Origin: Dryas octopetala
Taxonomy: Eukaryota > Streptophyta > Magnoliopsida > Rosales > Rosaceae
Assembly (NCBI GenBank): GCA_963921425.1
Contig: OY992835.1
Location: 23,746,001-23,810,000, forward strand
DNA: 64,000 nt
Direction of reading: 5' to 3'
The first letter of the stretch is position 1; each line of letters begins with the position of its first letter. The position numbers and the translations under genes are program-made. Positions 38,803 to 50,067 of the stretch are shown here, in pieces. The notes under the pieces are model-generated. The model saw only the letters and a list, made by a program, of their open reading frames with translations. It had not been told where the DNA came from and searched no databases.

Positions 38803-41078
38803 TCTGTACAATTTATCTATAATTGTCAAGAGACTCATGACAAACAGAGAATGAGCTGTATGTCAAGCGTCCCTAAATGGGAAAAATTTCAGTCCCTAAA
38901 TGGGAAAAGTTTCAAACCAAAAGAGTACGTACGTTGTCTCTATATGTAAAAAAGTAGAAAGCAAAGATAAGCTTGACTACCTCATCATATCCCAAGTAAT
39001 TAAATGCTTCATCCAATGTTTATCCACTCATTCATTCTTCATTCTTTGTTCACCAAATTAATGAATGAAGTGACAATTTTTTTCACTTATTAGATACATA
39101 TGTTTTGAATTTCATTTGTTTTTTTATAAATAAGTTACTAACATATATATTGATCGATACATCACTTTTTAATGAAATTTGGTAAAAGAATTAGTGAATT
39201 TAGCAATATAATTGTATCTTAATTACATGTCTTTGTGTGAAGTAATGGATTCACCAGGTTATTAATTATTGTCATTAATTAATTTGTAATGGGATAGATT
39301 AGTTAAATGATCCAATCTAGCTAATAAATGAGGTAATTATGTTGACACACACACATATATATAGTATAGTTTAGTAGGGTTTCGGCCAAGAATAAATCAC
39401 CCATCTGGTGGCTGGTGCATGCTTTTCTCATCATCATCATCAATTTTCACTACTGATGTCATGCATGGACCCTATATGTATGTATGGTGGTTATTAATTT
39501 GCTTAATCATCGTATAATTACCAATTAAGTAATTAGTTACATGATATATATGTGGTTATCAGAATAACACACCAATTAAATTTGCAGTGGTGATAGACTG
39601 TTTAATTTTGTGGCTTAACAGACAATAATATTCCAATTAAAGAGCACAGAGAGATGGGCGCACAATCTTTCATACTGGAACAGTGGCGTGGTTACGACGT
39701 CGTATGGCAGTTAAAATGATGGAATATACCAGAATGACGTGGCAGTGAGTGGCACGTGCCACGTGAATGGTGGATCAATTAGGATGGACGATGATGACGC
39801 TCGCTCTCGCTAGCAAGCAAAAGTGCAAAACTGAACAACGTACGTGCCAACTGGCAAGTAGCAGAAGCTGTGGGACCCACACGGTACGCGATTGATTCTG
39901 GATCGTTGTGAATTAATAAAGAGACGGGCTTTCCTTTCCAACCGTTGGTTTTTCCACGGGCCGCTCAGCCTAACTCTCTAGTTCACGCCGATTTTGAAGA
40001 GAATGTGTTCTTGATTAATTTTTCTTTTTTAAAATAAATTATATTGTTCAACCATTCGTGAAGATAATTATAATACTCCTAATCTTAACCCTAATTTGGT
40101 TTTATTTTCTAATAATTATTTAAATGACAACGATTTTAATTAATTGATTTGAAGTTTGAATATCACTTTTTTTATAAATAAAAAACCTTCCCTAACAGCT
40201 AAGGACAGTGTTCCTTGTGCCCAGTATATTCTATTATGTATACAGTATATTTTTATGGTGGAATATAGATTAAAAAGTAATGAGACTGAAATGGGGTAGT
40301 TAGAGAGAATGAAGAGTATATCCTTCTTCTTCTTCTCTAGACTTCTACTTCTTCTACCTTCCCATATATGGCGGAGAGGGTGCAAAGTATTATCTTATCA
40401 ACCAATGAAACAGTAACGGACGAAATCAAAGCTACTACGTACGTACACCAAATTAATTAATCAATTAAGACAGGGTGTGAGTGTGAGAGGTATATATACG
40501 TCTAAACTTAGTTTATACTGGATTTTTGTCTCTTTCTGCAAAACCTGCAAAAAGGTAAATTAGTATCTGATCAAAAACTTAAAACGGGGAAATTACCTCA
40601 AATTAATTAACTTAATTCCATATTCAAAAAATAGTATGATCGATCATTTCGTGCAAGGCTTGCAAAATTAGGGGATTTAATCACGTGGGGAACTAACTGA
40701 TTGCTGAGAATGCATGCGTTGTATATATATATATATGGACCTCATCCATCGGCCAGAATAATTTCAAAAATATTGTACTTCTCTCATGAATTGCATATAT
40801 ATATAAACTCATTCCATTCAGGAATTCTTTAAACAAAATTAATTAAGGGATCTATTATAGGGCCCACTCTATATTAGGTTGACACAGCTGGTTAATTAAT
40901 ATATTTTATATATGCATGCTAGCTTTTGGCCAATTATCAGAATTCATTCATTTCTTTCCAAGATATTGCAGATGGGAATGAAGTAATTAAGAGACCTTTT
41001 TCTATATACATATATATATATATTAATTGGCCAAATGGGAAGATTAAAATGATATATATATATGTATATATAATTCTC
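38803..41078. other. Intergenic
   Basis: No gene recognised. It contains a G-box cluster at 39751-39765, listed separately, and otherwise AT-rich sequence. Confidence 0.5.
39751..39765. promoter_or_regulatory. Twin G-box cluster
   Basis: GGCACGTGCCACGTG contains two CACGTG cores two bases apart in start spacing of seven, with a GACGTGGC core just upstream at 39737. Such clusters bind bZIP and bHLH factors. There is no gene within several kb to which it can be assigned. Confidence 0.35.
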
Positions 41079-41478
41079 CAGGCTCCTTCTGTTGAGGTAT
41101 ACCTCAACTTATTTATGTTGAGGTATACTCTGTTAGGGCCCACACAAGCCGTTTTGTGTCGATCTGAACCGTTCGCAATGATTATCTTCATTGATAGATC
41201 ATTCTTACAAAAAATTAGTCAAATCAGAAATCATTTGCCTATCTAAATTTGATAAAACAAATGGATGGTTTCATTGAAAATATTTTGTTCATTCATTTAT
41301 TTGATCAAAGTTAGATAGGCAAATGATTTTCGATTTAGCTAATTTTTTGCAAGAATGATCTATCAATGGAGATGTAAAAAATGAACGGTTCAGATCGACA
41401 CAAAACGGCTTATGTGGGCCCTAACAGAGTATACCTCAACATAAATAAGTTGAGGTATACCTCAACAGAAGGAGCCTG
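41079..41478. mobile_element. 400-bp foldback MITE with 10-bp target duplication
   Basis: Ends CAGGCTCCTTCTGTTGAGG and its exact complement; arms match almost throughout (GTATACCTCAAC, GGGCCCACA, AGATAGGCAAATGATTT). The flanks carry TATAATTCTC at 41069-41078 and 41479-41488. The near-perfect arms and duplication suggest a fairly recent insertion of Mutator type. Confidence 0.92.
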
Positions 41479-41488
41479 TATAATTCTC

Positions 41489-42179
41489 TGTGTACGAATG
41501 CTTCTGGGTGATACTTCTTTGGGCTTTAGCCCTCCTTTGTACCGAAAAAAAGAATGCTTCTGGGTGATAAGTGACAACAGTGGAACATGGTGTCATGGTA
41601 CAAAGAAACAGTTATGTCTTATGTCATTTCCTAAAAAAAGGGACCGTTAAAAAATTGAGAAAGTATTCATCAATATACCTATATATTAAGGTCATACACG
41701 GTATGAACAGGTGGAGGTGGAGCAATACAAATAAAATTGCCGACGTTCAAGACTTTAAAGCGATCAATATAACTAGCTGCTTTTTATAATATATTATAAT
41801 ATTACACACGATTATTGTGCCATGCAAGCTAACTTCTAGGTCGATCTTGAGGAATTATACCTATGCATGATCAACATGTATATCAGTATATGTATGTTTC
41901 CTCTACTCTTTTCCTTCATACTCTGGCGTATAAATATAAAATATATATGAGTCATATTACATGAACTATATTTATAGATTCTATTATTAGGACTAATCAT
42001 ATTTAAGTAGTTAATGGTTTAATAATATTTTTCTCCATTTTATTGAAAGAGATTATCGTTCAAATTCGAATTTCTCTATCCATATTAAAAAAATACAAGT
42101 AATTTTTTTTATTTACCAAAAATGACATAAGAGACAAAGAGGTTGGGATTTTGGCGACTGAATGTGGGGGATAAATTAA
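41489..42179. other. Intergenic
   Basis: No gene seen. Confidence 0.5.
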
Positions 42180-43133
42180 GAGGACTGCTATTTGCACACG
42201 CCTAAATTTCTTTTTGCACACCTTTTTTCTCTTTTTTTCTCCTACACGTATACCCCACACACTCATCTCAAATTCAAAACCTCTCAACACACACCTAACC
42301 CATTATCAAAATACCCTCATTTCATTACACACTCACACACCCCATCTTTCTCTTTCCCTCTCTCTCTTTCTCTGTCAACACACACCGGCGCAGCACCACC
42401 ACCGTGCGCAGCACCACCCCCTGCTGCACCACCCTCTCATTCTCTCTCTCTCTCTCTCTCCTCCCTGCTGCACCACTCTCCCCGCGCCCACCACCATGCC
42501 AAGCTTGCACAACCCCAACACCCGACCACGCCGCCGACGCCCGACCTCGCTCTGCCCAGCTCGCATGACCACGCCGCAGTGCCAGCCAAAAGGATGAGCT
42601 TCGCAAGCCGTTCGACAGTCATCCGTCGAAACCTGCGGGTTCGTTCGGCAGCCACCCACTGAACCTTCGAGTTGCCTTCGGCAGCCACCCACCGAACCTT
42701 AGCTGCAACTCGAACTCCTCAGCCAGGTGGCGTTCGCCGGCGAACCAGGCGACGAGACACCCACCAAACACTTCCTTTCTCTTCCCTCTTCCTTTCCACA
42801 CCCGCCAACCACCCAAAAAACCAGCGACGGCGCCGAAACCAAAAGCACCACGCCGGGCGTTGATTCCGTTTTCGGCGGAGTTGGGAGTCTGGGCTGGTGT
42901 GTGTGTTTTTTTGGTCGAGGTGAGGGAGGGAAATGGCTGGTGTGTTTTTTTTTTTTTTTTTTTTTCTGTTGATGGGGGTGTGCAAAGAGAGAAAATGAAA
43001 TTTGGCTTTGGGTGAGAGAATGAGAGAAGAGTCTTTTCCCTTTGATCTTTTTTATTTCTTTTAGGAAGGGTGTGCAAAAATAAATTTAGAGGTGTGCAAA
43101 AAGAAATTTAGAGGTGTGCAAATAGCAGCCTTC
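42180..43133. mobile_element. GTGTGCAAATAGCAG foldback family, copy 1
   Basis: Ends GAGGACTGCTATTTGCACAC and GTGTGCAAATAGCAGCCTTC, flanked by TAAATTAA at 42172-42179 and 43134-43141. The subterminal parts repeat GTGTGCAAA words. The interior is GC-rich, with TTCGGCAGCCACCCACCGAAC units shared with copy 2. Long open frames inside are proline- or arginine-rich and not recognisable as genes. Confidence 0.88.
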
Positions 43134-43389
43134 TAAATTAATGTTGTCTACCCACTTGAATTACAAGTCCTAAATAGACTCATAAAATGGATTAGACTTT
43201 AAATCTCCTTAAATATTATAGAGATGATTTTATGATGAAATATAAAAATATATACAAATGATTGAGATCAACATCTGCTTTTGTATTTTGCTTTATTAAT
43301 TAATTGGGATATTATAGCCCTAAAACAAAAGCCCTTAAACTTTTTTATTAAATTTTGAGAAAGAAAGGAGCTATGTATATATATATATA
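43134..43389. other. Spacer between two foldback elements
   Basis: About 256 bp of AT-rich host sequence. Confidence 0.6.
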
Positions 43390-44404
43390 GAGGGCTGCTA
43401 TTTGCACACCTTTTTTTTTTCTTTTTGCACACCCTTTTGTAAAAAAAAAATCAAAAATCAAAGGAAAAGACACACTCACCCTTCTCACACCCAAAACCAA
43501 CTCCATTTTTTCTCTTTTGCACACCCCATCAACAGACTAAAAAAAAACACACACACCCAGCCACACACACCCCCCTTCATCTCCCTCACCCGACCACACC
43601 CACCCACCCACGCAGCCCTCCCTCCACCAAGCCTCAGCCCCGTCGCACCCTCCCTCCAGCCCCGACCCACCCACCCAGCCCCCTCCCTCCCTCACCCGAC
43701 CACCACAAGCAGCTCCCGACCTCATCCCCAACCTCCTCCTCTTCTCTCCTCCCTCCCTCCCTTTCTCTCTCTGTTTTCTCCTTCCTTCGGCAGCCATCCA
43801 CCGAACACCCACAAACCATTCGGCAGCCACCCACCGAACACCCACAAACCATTCGACAGCCAACCGCCGAACACCCACAAACCATTCGGCATATATCCGT
43901 CGAACCTAGAGGGAGGTGGGCCGGGTGGGTCGAGGCTAGAGGGAAGGTGCGACGGGGTTGGGTGGGAGGGGTTGTGATGGGGCCGGGGCTGGGTGGAGGG
44001 GAGGGAGAAGGTCGGGCTGGGTGGAGGGGAAAGAGGTGGGCTGAGTCGGGGCTGGAGGGAGGGTGCGACGGGGCTGGGGCTTGGTGGAGGAGAGGGAGGA
44101 GGTCGGGCTGGGTTGGGGCTGGAGGGAGGGTGCGACGGGGCTGGGGCTTGGTGGAGGGGAGGGAGGAGGTCGGGCTGGGTGGAGGGGAAGGAGGTGGGCT
44201 GGTCGGGGCTGCGGCTTGGTGGAGGGGAAGGAGGAGGTCGAGTGTGTTTTTTTTTTTGAGGGGTGTGTGTTTTTTTTTTTTTTGGTCTGAGAGTAAGGGG
44301 TGTGTTGGGTGAGGGGTGAGTGTGTCTTTTCCTTTGATTTTTGATTTTTTTTTTACAAAAGAGTGTACAAAAAGAAAAAAAAAAGTGTGCAAATAGCAGC
44401 CCTC
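43390..44404. mobile_element. GTGTGCAAATAGCAG foldback family, copy 2
   Basis: Ends GAGGGCTGCTATTTGCACAC and its perfect complement, set in a TATATATA target. Arms match inward for roughly 100 bp at each end. The interior is extremely C-rich on one side and G-rich on the other, so the middle is also partly inverted; tandem TTCGGCAGCCACCCACCGAAC units lie at about 43795-43900, and a G-rich unit recurs at about 44050-44230. Confidence 0.88.
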
Positions 44405-44593
44405 TATATATATCCACGAATGAAGATAAAAGAAACAAGTTGTAAATAAGCTTTATCTGAATTTTGTGTTGCTAAAAAGTTCATAAAGATCATGTTATTT
44501 GCTTTTTATGGCACGCCATCTACGTTTGCAACTTTGCCGTTTGTTATTGATCACTGAGGAACTCTCGGTTGGTGACCTAACGAATGAACTTCA

Positions 44594-44646
<53 letters not shown>

Positions 44647-45010
44647 ACATAATGTCACATTGCCACTGCATAACTAATCTACCAATATCATAAGAATTAT
44701 CAATCAATAACAAAAGTTTACACAAATAAGTGACAGTCATGTTCAGCAGCACATGGATTTTTTTTATTTTTTTTTTCATCAACCTAACAAATGAGACAAC
44801 TATAACTAAGACTCAAATTCAATTAGAATATCAGCTCCAAGTCATTAGTGTTTGTGTTTCAGTAAAATCTTATGAACATCTAATGAATTCCTTCAAATAC
44901 ATTCATTTCCCTTTTCGGTGTTTCTTCTAATTCCATGAACACGAACTAACACAATAATTAAGTAACAATAATAATTAATTCTTGGTAAACTTCCATCTTC
45001 AACTTCAAGT
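44405..45010. other. Intergenic, 3' side of the NAC gene
   Basis: Contains the GA microsatellite listed separately. No gene seen. Confidence 0.5.
44598..44645. repeat. (GA)24 microsatellite
   Basis: Uninterrupted GA repeat. Confidence 0.93.
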
Positions 45011-46216
45011 TCAATAATTCCAGAGAGAATCAAAATCTACAGGGGCAGATGAGTATGATGGGTCATGATCAATGCTAAACCCTGTGTCCGGTGACAACTC
45101 TGCTTTTGCACTGCGCCTCATGTTTGGTCCAGGGTTGTCCATCAGCATCCTCAGGATGGACTGGTCCTGCATCCAAACAGAGTCTTGGTTCTGCAAGTAG
45201 TTTCCACTGTTTGGTGTGATTTGGTTGGAGTAGTAAGAGTTTGGGATATGAGAGGTGTTGGAGTTATTGTTGTTGTTGGTGGTGGTGGTGGTGATGGTGT
45301 TGAAGCTGTCAATGATGTCTTCCTGTGCTTTCTGATCCTCCATTGGATCGGAGAAGCAGGACACGTGAGACGTCTCGCCGACAGTGGTGGTTCTCGTGTC
45401 GCTGTTGTATGGTGGAGAATCCATTAATGGTGGCAATAAAGAAGAAGGACCCAATTCATTGCCAAAGGAGCTCAGCCTCACCAACCCTGAGATATGAGTT
45501 TTCTTCCCACCACTACTCTTTTGAAAAATTCTGCAAATCACCCACTCGTTCTGAGAAACAAACAAATAAATTGAAATCAATCATCAATAAAAGAAATAAA
45601 ATAGTAGAGAATAGAGAGAAACAGAGCAAGATTTTTCATTGACTGATTCAAACCTTGGCTGTTTTGGGGAGATTATAGGCAGAGTATTTTCCTTCCAATC
45701 TATATTCATGCATGACCCAGTTGGTCTTTTCTCCTTTTGGAGCTCTTCCTTTGTAGAAAACCAGAGTCTTCTTCATCCCAACAAGGGCTTTGGCCTTGTA
45801 AATCTCTTTGTCTTTGCCTGTGGCTTTCCAGTACCCTGCATCAGTTGCCCTGTTTGTTCTTAAACCAGTTGGGTATTTTCTGTCTCTCACACAGAAGAAA
45901 TACCATTCCTTTTCACCCATTTTAGCCCTCCCTTCATGGAAGAAACAGAAAACATAAAATTTTTTTTAAAAAAAAAGACAAAGAAAATCAGGGACAATAT
46001 GATTTATAGTTTAGAAGACTTACAAGGCAAATCCCAGGGCTCACACTTATTCAAATCCACCTCACCAATAGCTTTACAACAGAAGTAGTTGTCAAGAACC
46101 TTAGGGGAGAGGTAGTGACTTATGAGTTCTTCATCAGTAGGATGAAATCGAAATCCCGGAGGCAATTCCATCTGCTGATCATCTAATTCCTTACCGAACC
46201 CAGAAGCGTTTTCCAT
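45011..46216 (-). CDS. NAC transcription factor, NAC100/ORE1-related
   Basis: NAC proteins bind DNA through an N-terminal domain; this clade acts in senescence and organ growth. Exons: 46216-46024, 45931-45654, 45550-45011, giving 336 residues with consistent phases. The start at [10 protein letters not shown] (46216) is preferred over an in-frame ATG 15 codons upstream because the family starts there. NAC subdomains in order: [117 protein letters not shown]. The C-terminal activation region has asparagine and threonine runs and ends DFDSLWNY. A miR164 site lies in exon 3. The closest relatives by eye are ANAC100 and ANAC080; ORE1 is near. Confidence 0.96.
45349..45369 (-). promoter_or_regulatory. 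miR164 target site in the NAC mRNA
   Basis: The plus strand here reads like miR164 itself: GGAGAAGCAGG then CACGTG, with differences only at miRNA positions 1, 13 (a G-U wobble), 20 and 21. The site encodes SHVSCFSD, the position where miR164 cuts other members of this clade. Confidence 0.88.
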
Positions 46217-46906
46217 TCCTTGATCAGTTTCCCACTGAAACCCTCTGTTGGGGACACTCAAATTAACCTCAAAAAAATCTCTGAATCTTAAATGGGTTTA
46301 AGCAATAAGCCCTAAATTCCAGAAATCTACACAGAAATCCTTTGGTTTCTACCAAAAGCTTCTATACGCTAATACACAGGGAAAACAGAAGAAAAATTGG
46401 AATCTAGCAAGAACACAAGCACTGAGATGTTGTAAGAAATTATTGTATCATAAAAAGATGAGAGGAGATTAAAGGCTATGAACTGAGAAGCAGAATTCTA
46501 ACAGAGAGATTGAAAGGGGTTAAAAAATGTGTGGCGAGGTACAGAACCCCCTTTAATAGTGGTTTTTTGGAGAGAAAGAAGCGTGGGTTGTAAGGCAACT
46601 TTGGGGGGTAGTTTCAAACTTTCAGATCTCTTTTTAACTTTTCTGTAATAATTCCCTTGTTCTTGACCATTGGAGCTAGCTAGCAACTGACCCCTGTGAC
46701 CTGAATGTAATGTGATAATTAAGAACTCTTTCTTTAATTATTGATCACCATTAGGTAAAGAGAGATTTAATGAGAGACCAAAGTCACTTTGTTAGTTATA
46801 TTTTTGTTTAACCAAAGTCATCTAATGCGCAATATTTTTATTTTCTTTGGCAATTGGCATGTATAACGCACAATAAAGTCCCCATATGAAAACACTTTAG
46901 GAGGTG
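46217..46906. other. NAC upstream region
   Basis: Leader and promoter side of the NAC gene. A TATA-like TATTAAAG on the minus strand lies near 46550. Nothing else recognised. Confidence 0.4.
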
Positions 46907-47810
46907 AAAGAGGGCATGGATCTTTGTTTTGATGATAAGAATGCAATCCACTAACGCGGATCACGTTTTAAAATCACATTAATGAATCACGTGATGTGGC
47001 AAGCGACGTATAAATTATAAACTTATCATAACAACTAATGTAACGAGTAGATCTCACATGTCAAATCATGTGATCGCTAACGTGATCTAAACATATACTC
47101 TCTCTAACATGACGCAAACAATTCAACGATAAAAAACGTGTTTTGACTATAAGTGTCGTGTAAATTATAAATTATCGTGATAATTCACGTAGTAAGTAGA
47201 TTTCACATGTTAGATCATGTGATTCATTGACGTGATCTAGAAATATGGTCTCTTTAGCATGACTTAAACAATTCATCAATGAAAGAGTGCATGGATCTTT
47301 ATTTTGATGATAAGAATGCAATCCACTAATGCGGATCACGTTTTATAATCACATTAATGGATCACGTGATGTGGCAAATGACGTGTGAATTATAAACTTA
47401 TCATGACAACTAATGTAACGAGTAGATCTCGCATGTCTAATCATGTGATTTGCTAACGTGATCTAAACAGATAATTTCTTTGACATGACGCAAACAATTC
47501 AACAATAAAAAACGTGGTTTGACTATAAGTGTTGTGTAAATTATAAATCTATCGGGATAATTCACTTAGCAAATAGATTTTGCATGTTAGATCATGTGAT
47601 TCATTGATGTGATCTAGAAATACAGTCTCTTTAACAAAACTTAAACAATTCATCAATGAAAGTATTCTTTTGACTATAAGTATCCTGTAAATTATAAATT
47701 TGTCATAACAATATATGTAACAAGTAGATCTTACATATCAATCATGTGATACACTAACATGATATAAAAATATGGTCTCTCTAACATGACTCAAGCAATT
47801 CATCAATATG
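46907..47810. repeat. Tandem repeat, 374-bp period made of about 185-bp halves
   Basis: GCATGGATCTTTGTTTTGAT at 46914 recurs 374 bases later with one change. Inside each period a half-unit recurs (GTGTAAATTATAAA..., AGTAGATCTCACATGT, ATCATGTGATT, ACGTGATCTA-A-ATAT, CATGACGCAAACAATTC), giving about five half-units, the last most diverged. Not coding. Confidence 0.85.
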
Positions 47811-48620
47811 GTTTAGACCACTTGTATAAACACAAAAATATAGGTAGAAAATCTTGTTTTTTTATGGTAACTGTCTGAGTGTGAATAGAAAAAAATTCAA
47901 ATCCAAAATCCTATATCCCCAACTCTATTTTAAAATCAGCGAAAAGAGTAAAATATTGGACACCCAAACTACATGCCCTCACTCCCAACATATTGGGCAC
48001 CCAATAGATTTGTTTTATCACAAATAAATGAAAGTAATTGTGATAAAAAAATTAATAATAATAATAATAATAATAAAATCGATAATTGTTATCATTCGAA
48101 ACTTTCATTTAAAAAAGAAAGAAAAAAAACTGGAAATTTGTTATTATGTGAAGGACTTAGTTTGTTAAACTAGTAGACAAATGAGACCATACCATATGTG
48201 ACATTATCTTTCTGACTTGTTCATTCAGTAACGCGTTTCACAGGTATATAAACAATGATGAGTGATGACCCATCAGCGAAATACGTTTTGAGTTTTTGTG
48301 GTAGTCATCCACAATGTCATGAACTAGCTAGTTGCAACCTCAGTTGGCCAAACATTGAAATTTTGGCCCTTGCATGCACTATTTTTTGCCTTTGTTTTTT
48401 TGGGGTTCCAAACTCAAAAGTCCCAATGACATTGGATGAATAAAGCTTAGCTGCATATATGCAAATTAATTAATAGCACTTAGTTTTGTGGTTTCATAAT
48501 GTTTAAGTATAAAGAAAAACTGATTGTATATATGATCGCTACTTTTTGATTTGGCCGATCAACATGAATCAATAGGTCAAACCAAAGTGCGGATAGCCTG
48601 AAGTCCAATTTTTTTAAAAT
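47811..48620. other. Intergenic
   Basis: No gene seen. A short AAT repeat is at about 48050-48076. Confidence 0.5.
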
Positions 48621-49137
48621 AGGCTTATTCACATAAATGTTTAATGTAAAATAGATTTTTTCTCATTTTGCCGCGTGAAACTTAAATCATCTCATTTTGT
48701 CATCCGAACTTTACAACGTTATTGCAAAAATCTCTATTTCGTCAACTGCATCAAATAATCTATTAAAAGAGCTGACATAGCACCTACGTGGATGGGTATT
48801 TTAGTTTTTTCCTTATCTTTGGGCATGACTTAGACTCACACTCGTCCAACTAGCTTTCACGTCAGCATTTCCTGCTAAAATCAAGTGGGAAAGAAGCTGA
48901 CGTGGAAGCTAGTTGGACAAGTGTCGATCTGAGTCATGCCCTAAAGATAATGAAAAGATTAAAATACCCCTCTATGTAGGTGTCACATCAATTTTTTTAA
49001 CATATTATTGGATAGAATTAACGGAATAAAGTTTTTGTAATAATGTTATGAAGTTCGGGTAACGAAGTAAGAGGATTTAAATTTCAGGTGACAAAGTAAG
49101 AAAAATAATATACAGTGGCATTGATGTGAATAAGCCT
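48621..49137. mobile_element. Foldback MITE
   Basis: Ends AGGCTTATTCACATAAATG and its near complement. Long inverted arms meet around CTTTCACGTCAGC/GCTGACGTGGAAG in the middle. About 517 bp, with no coding capacity and no clear target duplication. Confidence 0.82.
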
Positions 49138-49363
49138 TCAAAATATAACCTTATTTTTATCAAAACTACTACTGCTATCACTAAGATGATTAAACACATA
49201 ATTAGCAATTGTAGTCCTAAATTTGGAAGCTGTGTATAAGCATTAAGCACTGAGCACATAAACCAAAAAGAAATTGCAATTCCAGTTATTAATTATATTT
49301 ATACTCAACCTAGTTCATAATTAAGAGGGTAGTCCTTCTAGAAAATTGAGTAATGCATCAAAG
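49138..49363. other. Spacer
   Basis: Short AT-rich sequence. Confidence 0.5.
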
Positions 49364-49377
49364 TCTCCACTCTCCAC

Positions 49378-50053
49378 AAAAATTTTAACAAAAAACCCTA
49401 GCCGCCATCCCAAAAGAAAAAACTCTCTCCTCCCCTCAACCTCTCCATGGGGGAGGGGCGGCCCTTGTGTTCTCACAGACTGCTCCTCCCCTCGCCCTTC
49501 TCTCCTTTGTTTTTCTTTTCCTTTTTCTGTGTTTTTATTTTTGTCCTTTGGGATACTCTCATCCCAATAAGTGAGAGCGTTTTCATCTCTCCTTGTGAGA
49601 GTTTCTTCATCTCTCTTCGTGAGAGTTTTTCAGATTTTGTTTGTTTTGGTTTGTTTTGTGTTTTGATGCTTTCAGGTTTTCTCTGGCGCTCATCACAAGG
49701 TGTTAGGGAGTCATTATTTTCGCCGGTACCGGTCATATTTCCACCAGTTACTATTGCCACATCCACCACTTTGCGCTATTGTCAGCCTCGACTTAGAGAT
49801 GTTGGTAGGATCGTGAATCCAAACGCGACTAGTTCGCTAATTCCTACGGTGCCTCTCTGGCTCCGTTTGATGACTATAGTATCTGCTCGATGCCGATGTT
49901 ATGATATCTTCGAATTTCTGTGGGATTTTCTGCTCCACTTTTGTGGATTTTTGTTTTCTTGTAAGCCTTTGGGCTCATATTTTGTATTCTCTCTGCCTTT
50001 TTGGCTGTTTTAATACAATGATATGCTTTATTCTCAAAAAAAAAAAAAAAAAA
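49378..50053 (+). mobile_element. Poly(A) retroposon with 14-bp target duplication
   Basis: TCTCCACTCTCCAC at 49364-49377 and again at 50054-50067 brackets 676 bp that ends in a poly(A) run (50037-50053). The insert opens with AACCCTAGCCGCC, like a transcript 5' end, and contains tandem GTGAGAG-TTCATCTCTC words near 49570-49640. No reverse transcriptase, so it was moved by a LINE machinery in trans: a non-autonomous element or processed transcript. The open frames inside are not recognised. Confidence 0.82.
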
Positions 50054-50067
50054 TCTCCACTCTCCAC

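Noticed and set aside
42192-44438. Many long overlapping frames in the GC-rich foldback interiors
   Set aside because: They are proline-, arginine- or glycine-rich readings of C- and G-rich low-complexity DNA, open on both strands, with no domain.
46907-47810. CRISPR-like array
   Set aside because: The repeat is a simple long tandem without short identical repeats and unique spacers, and the genome is plant nuclear.
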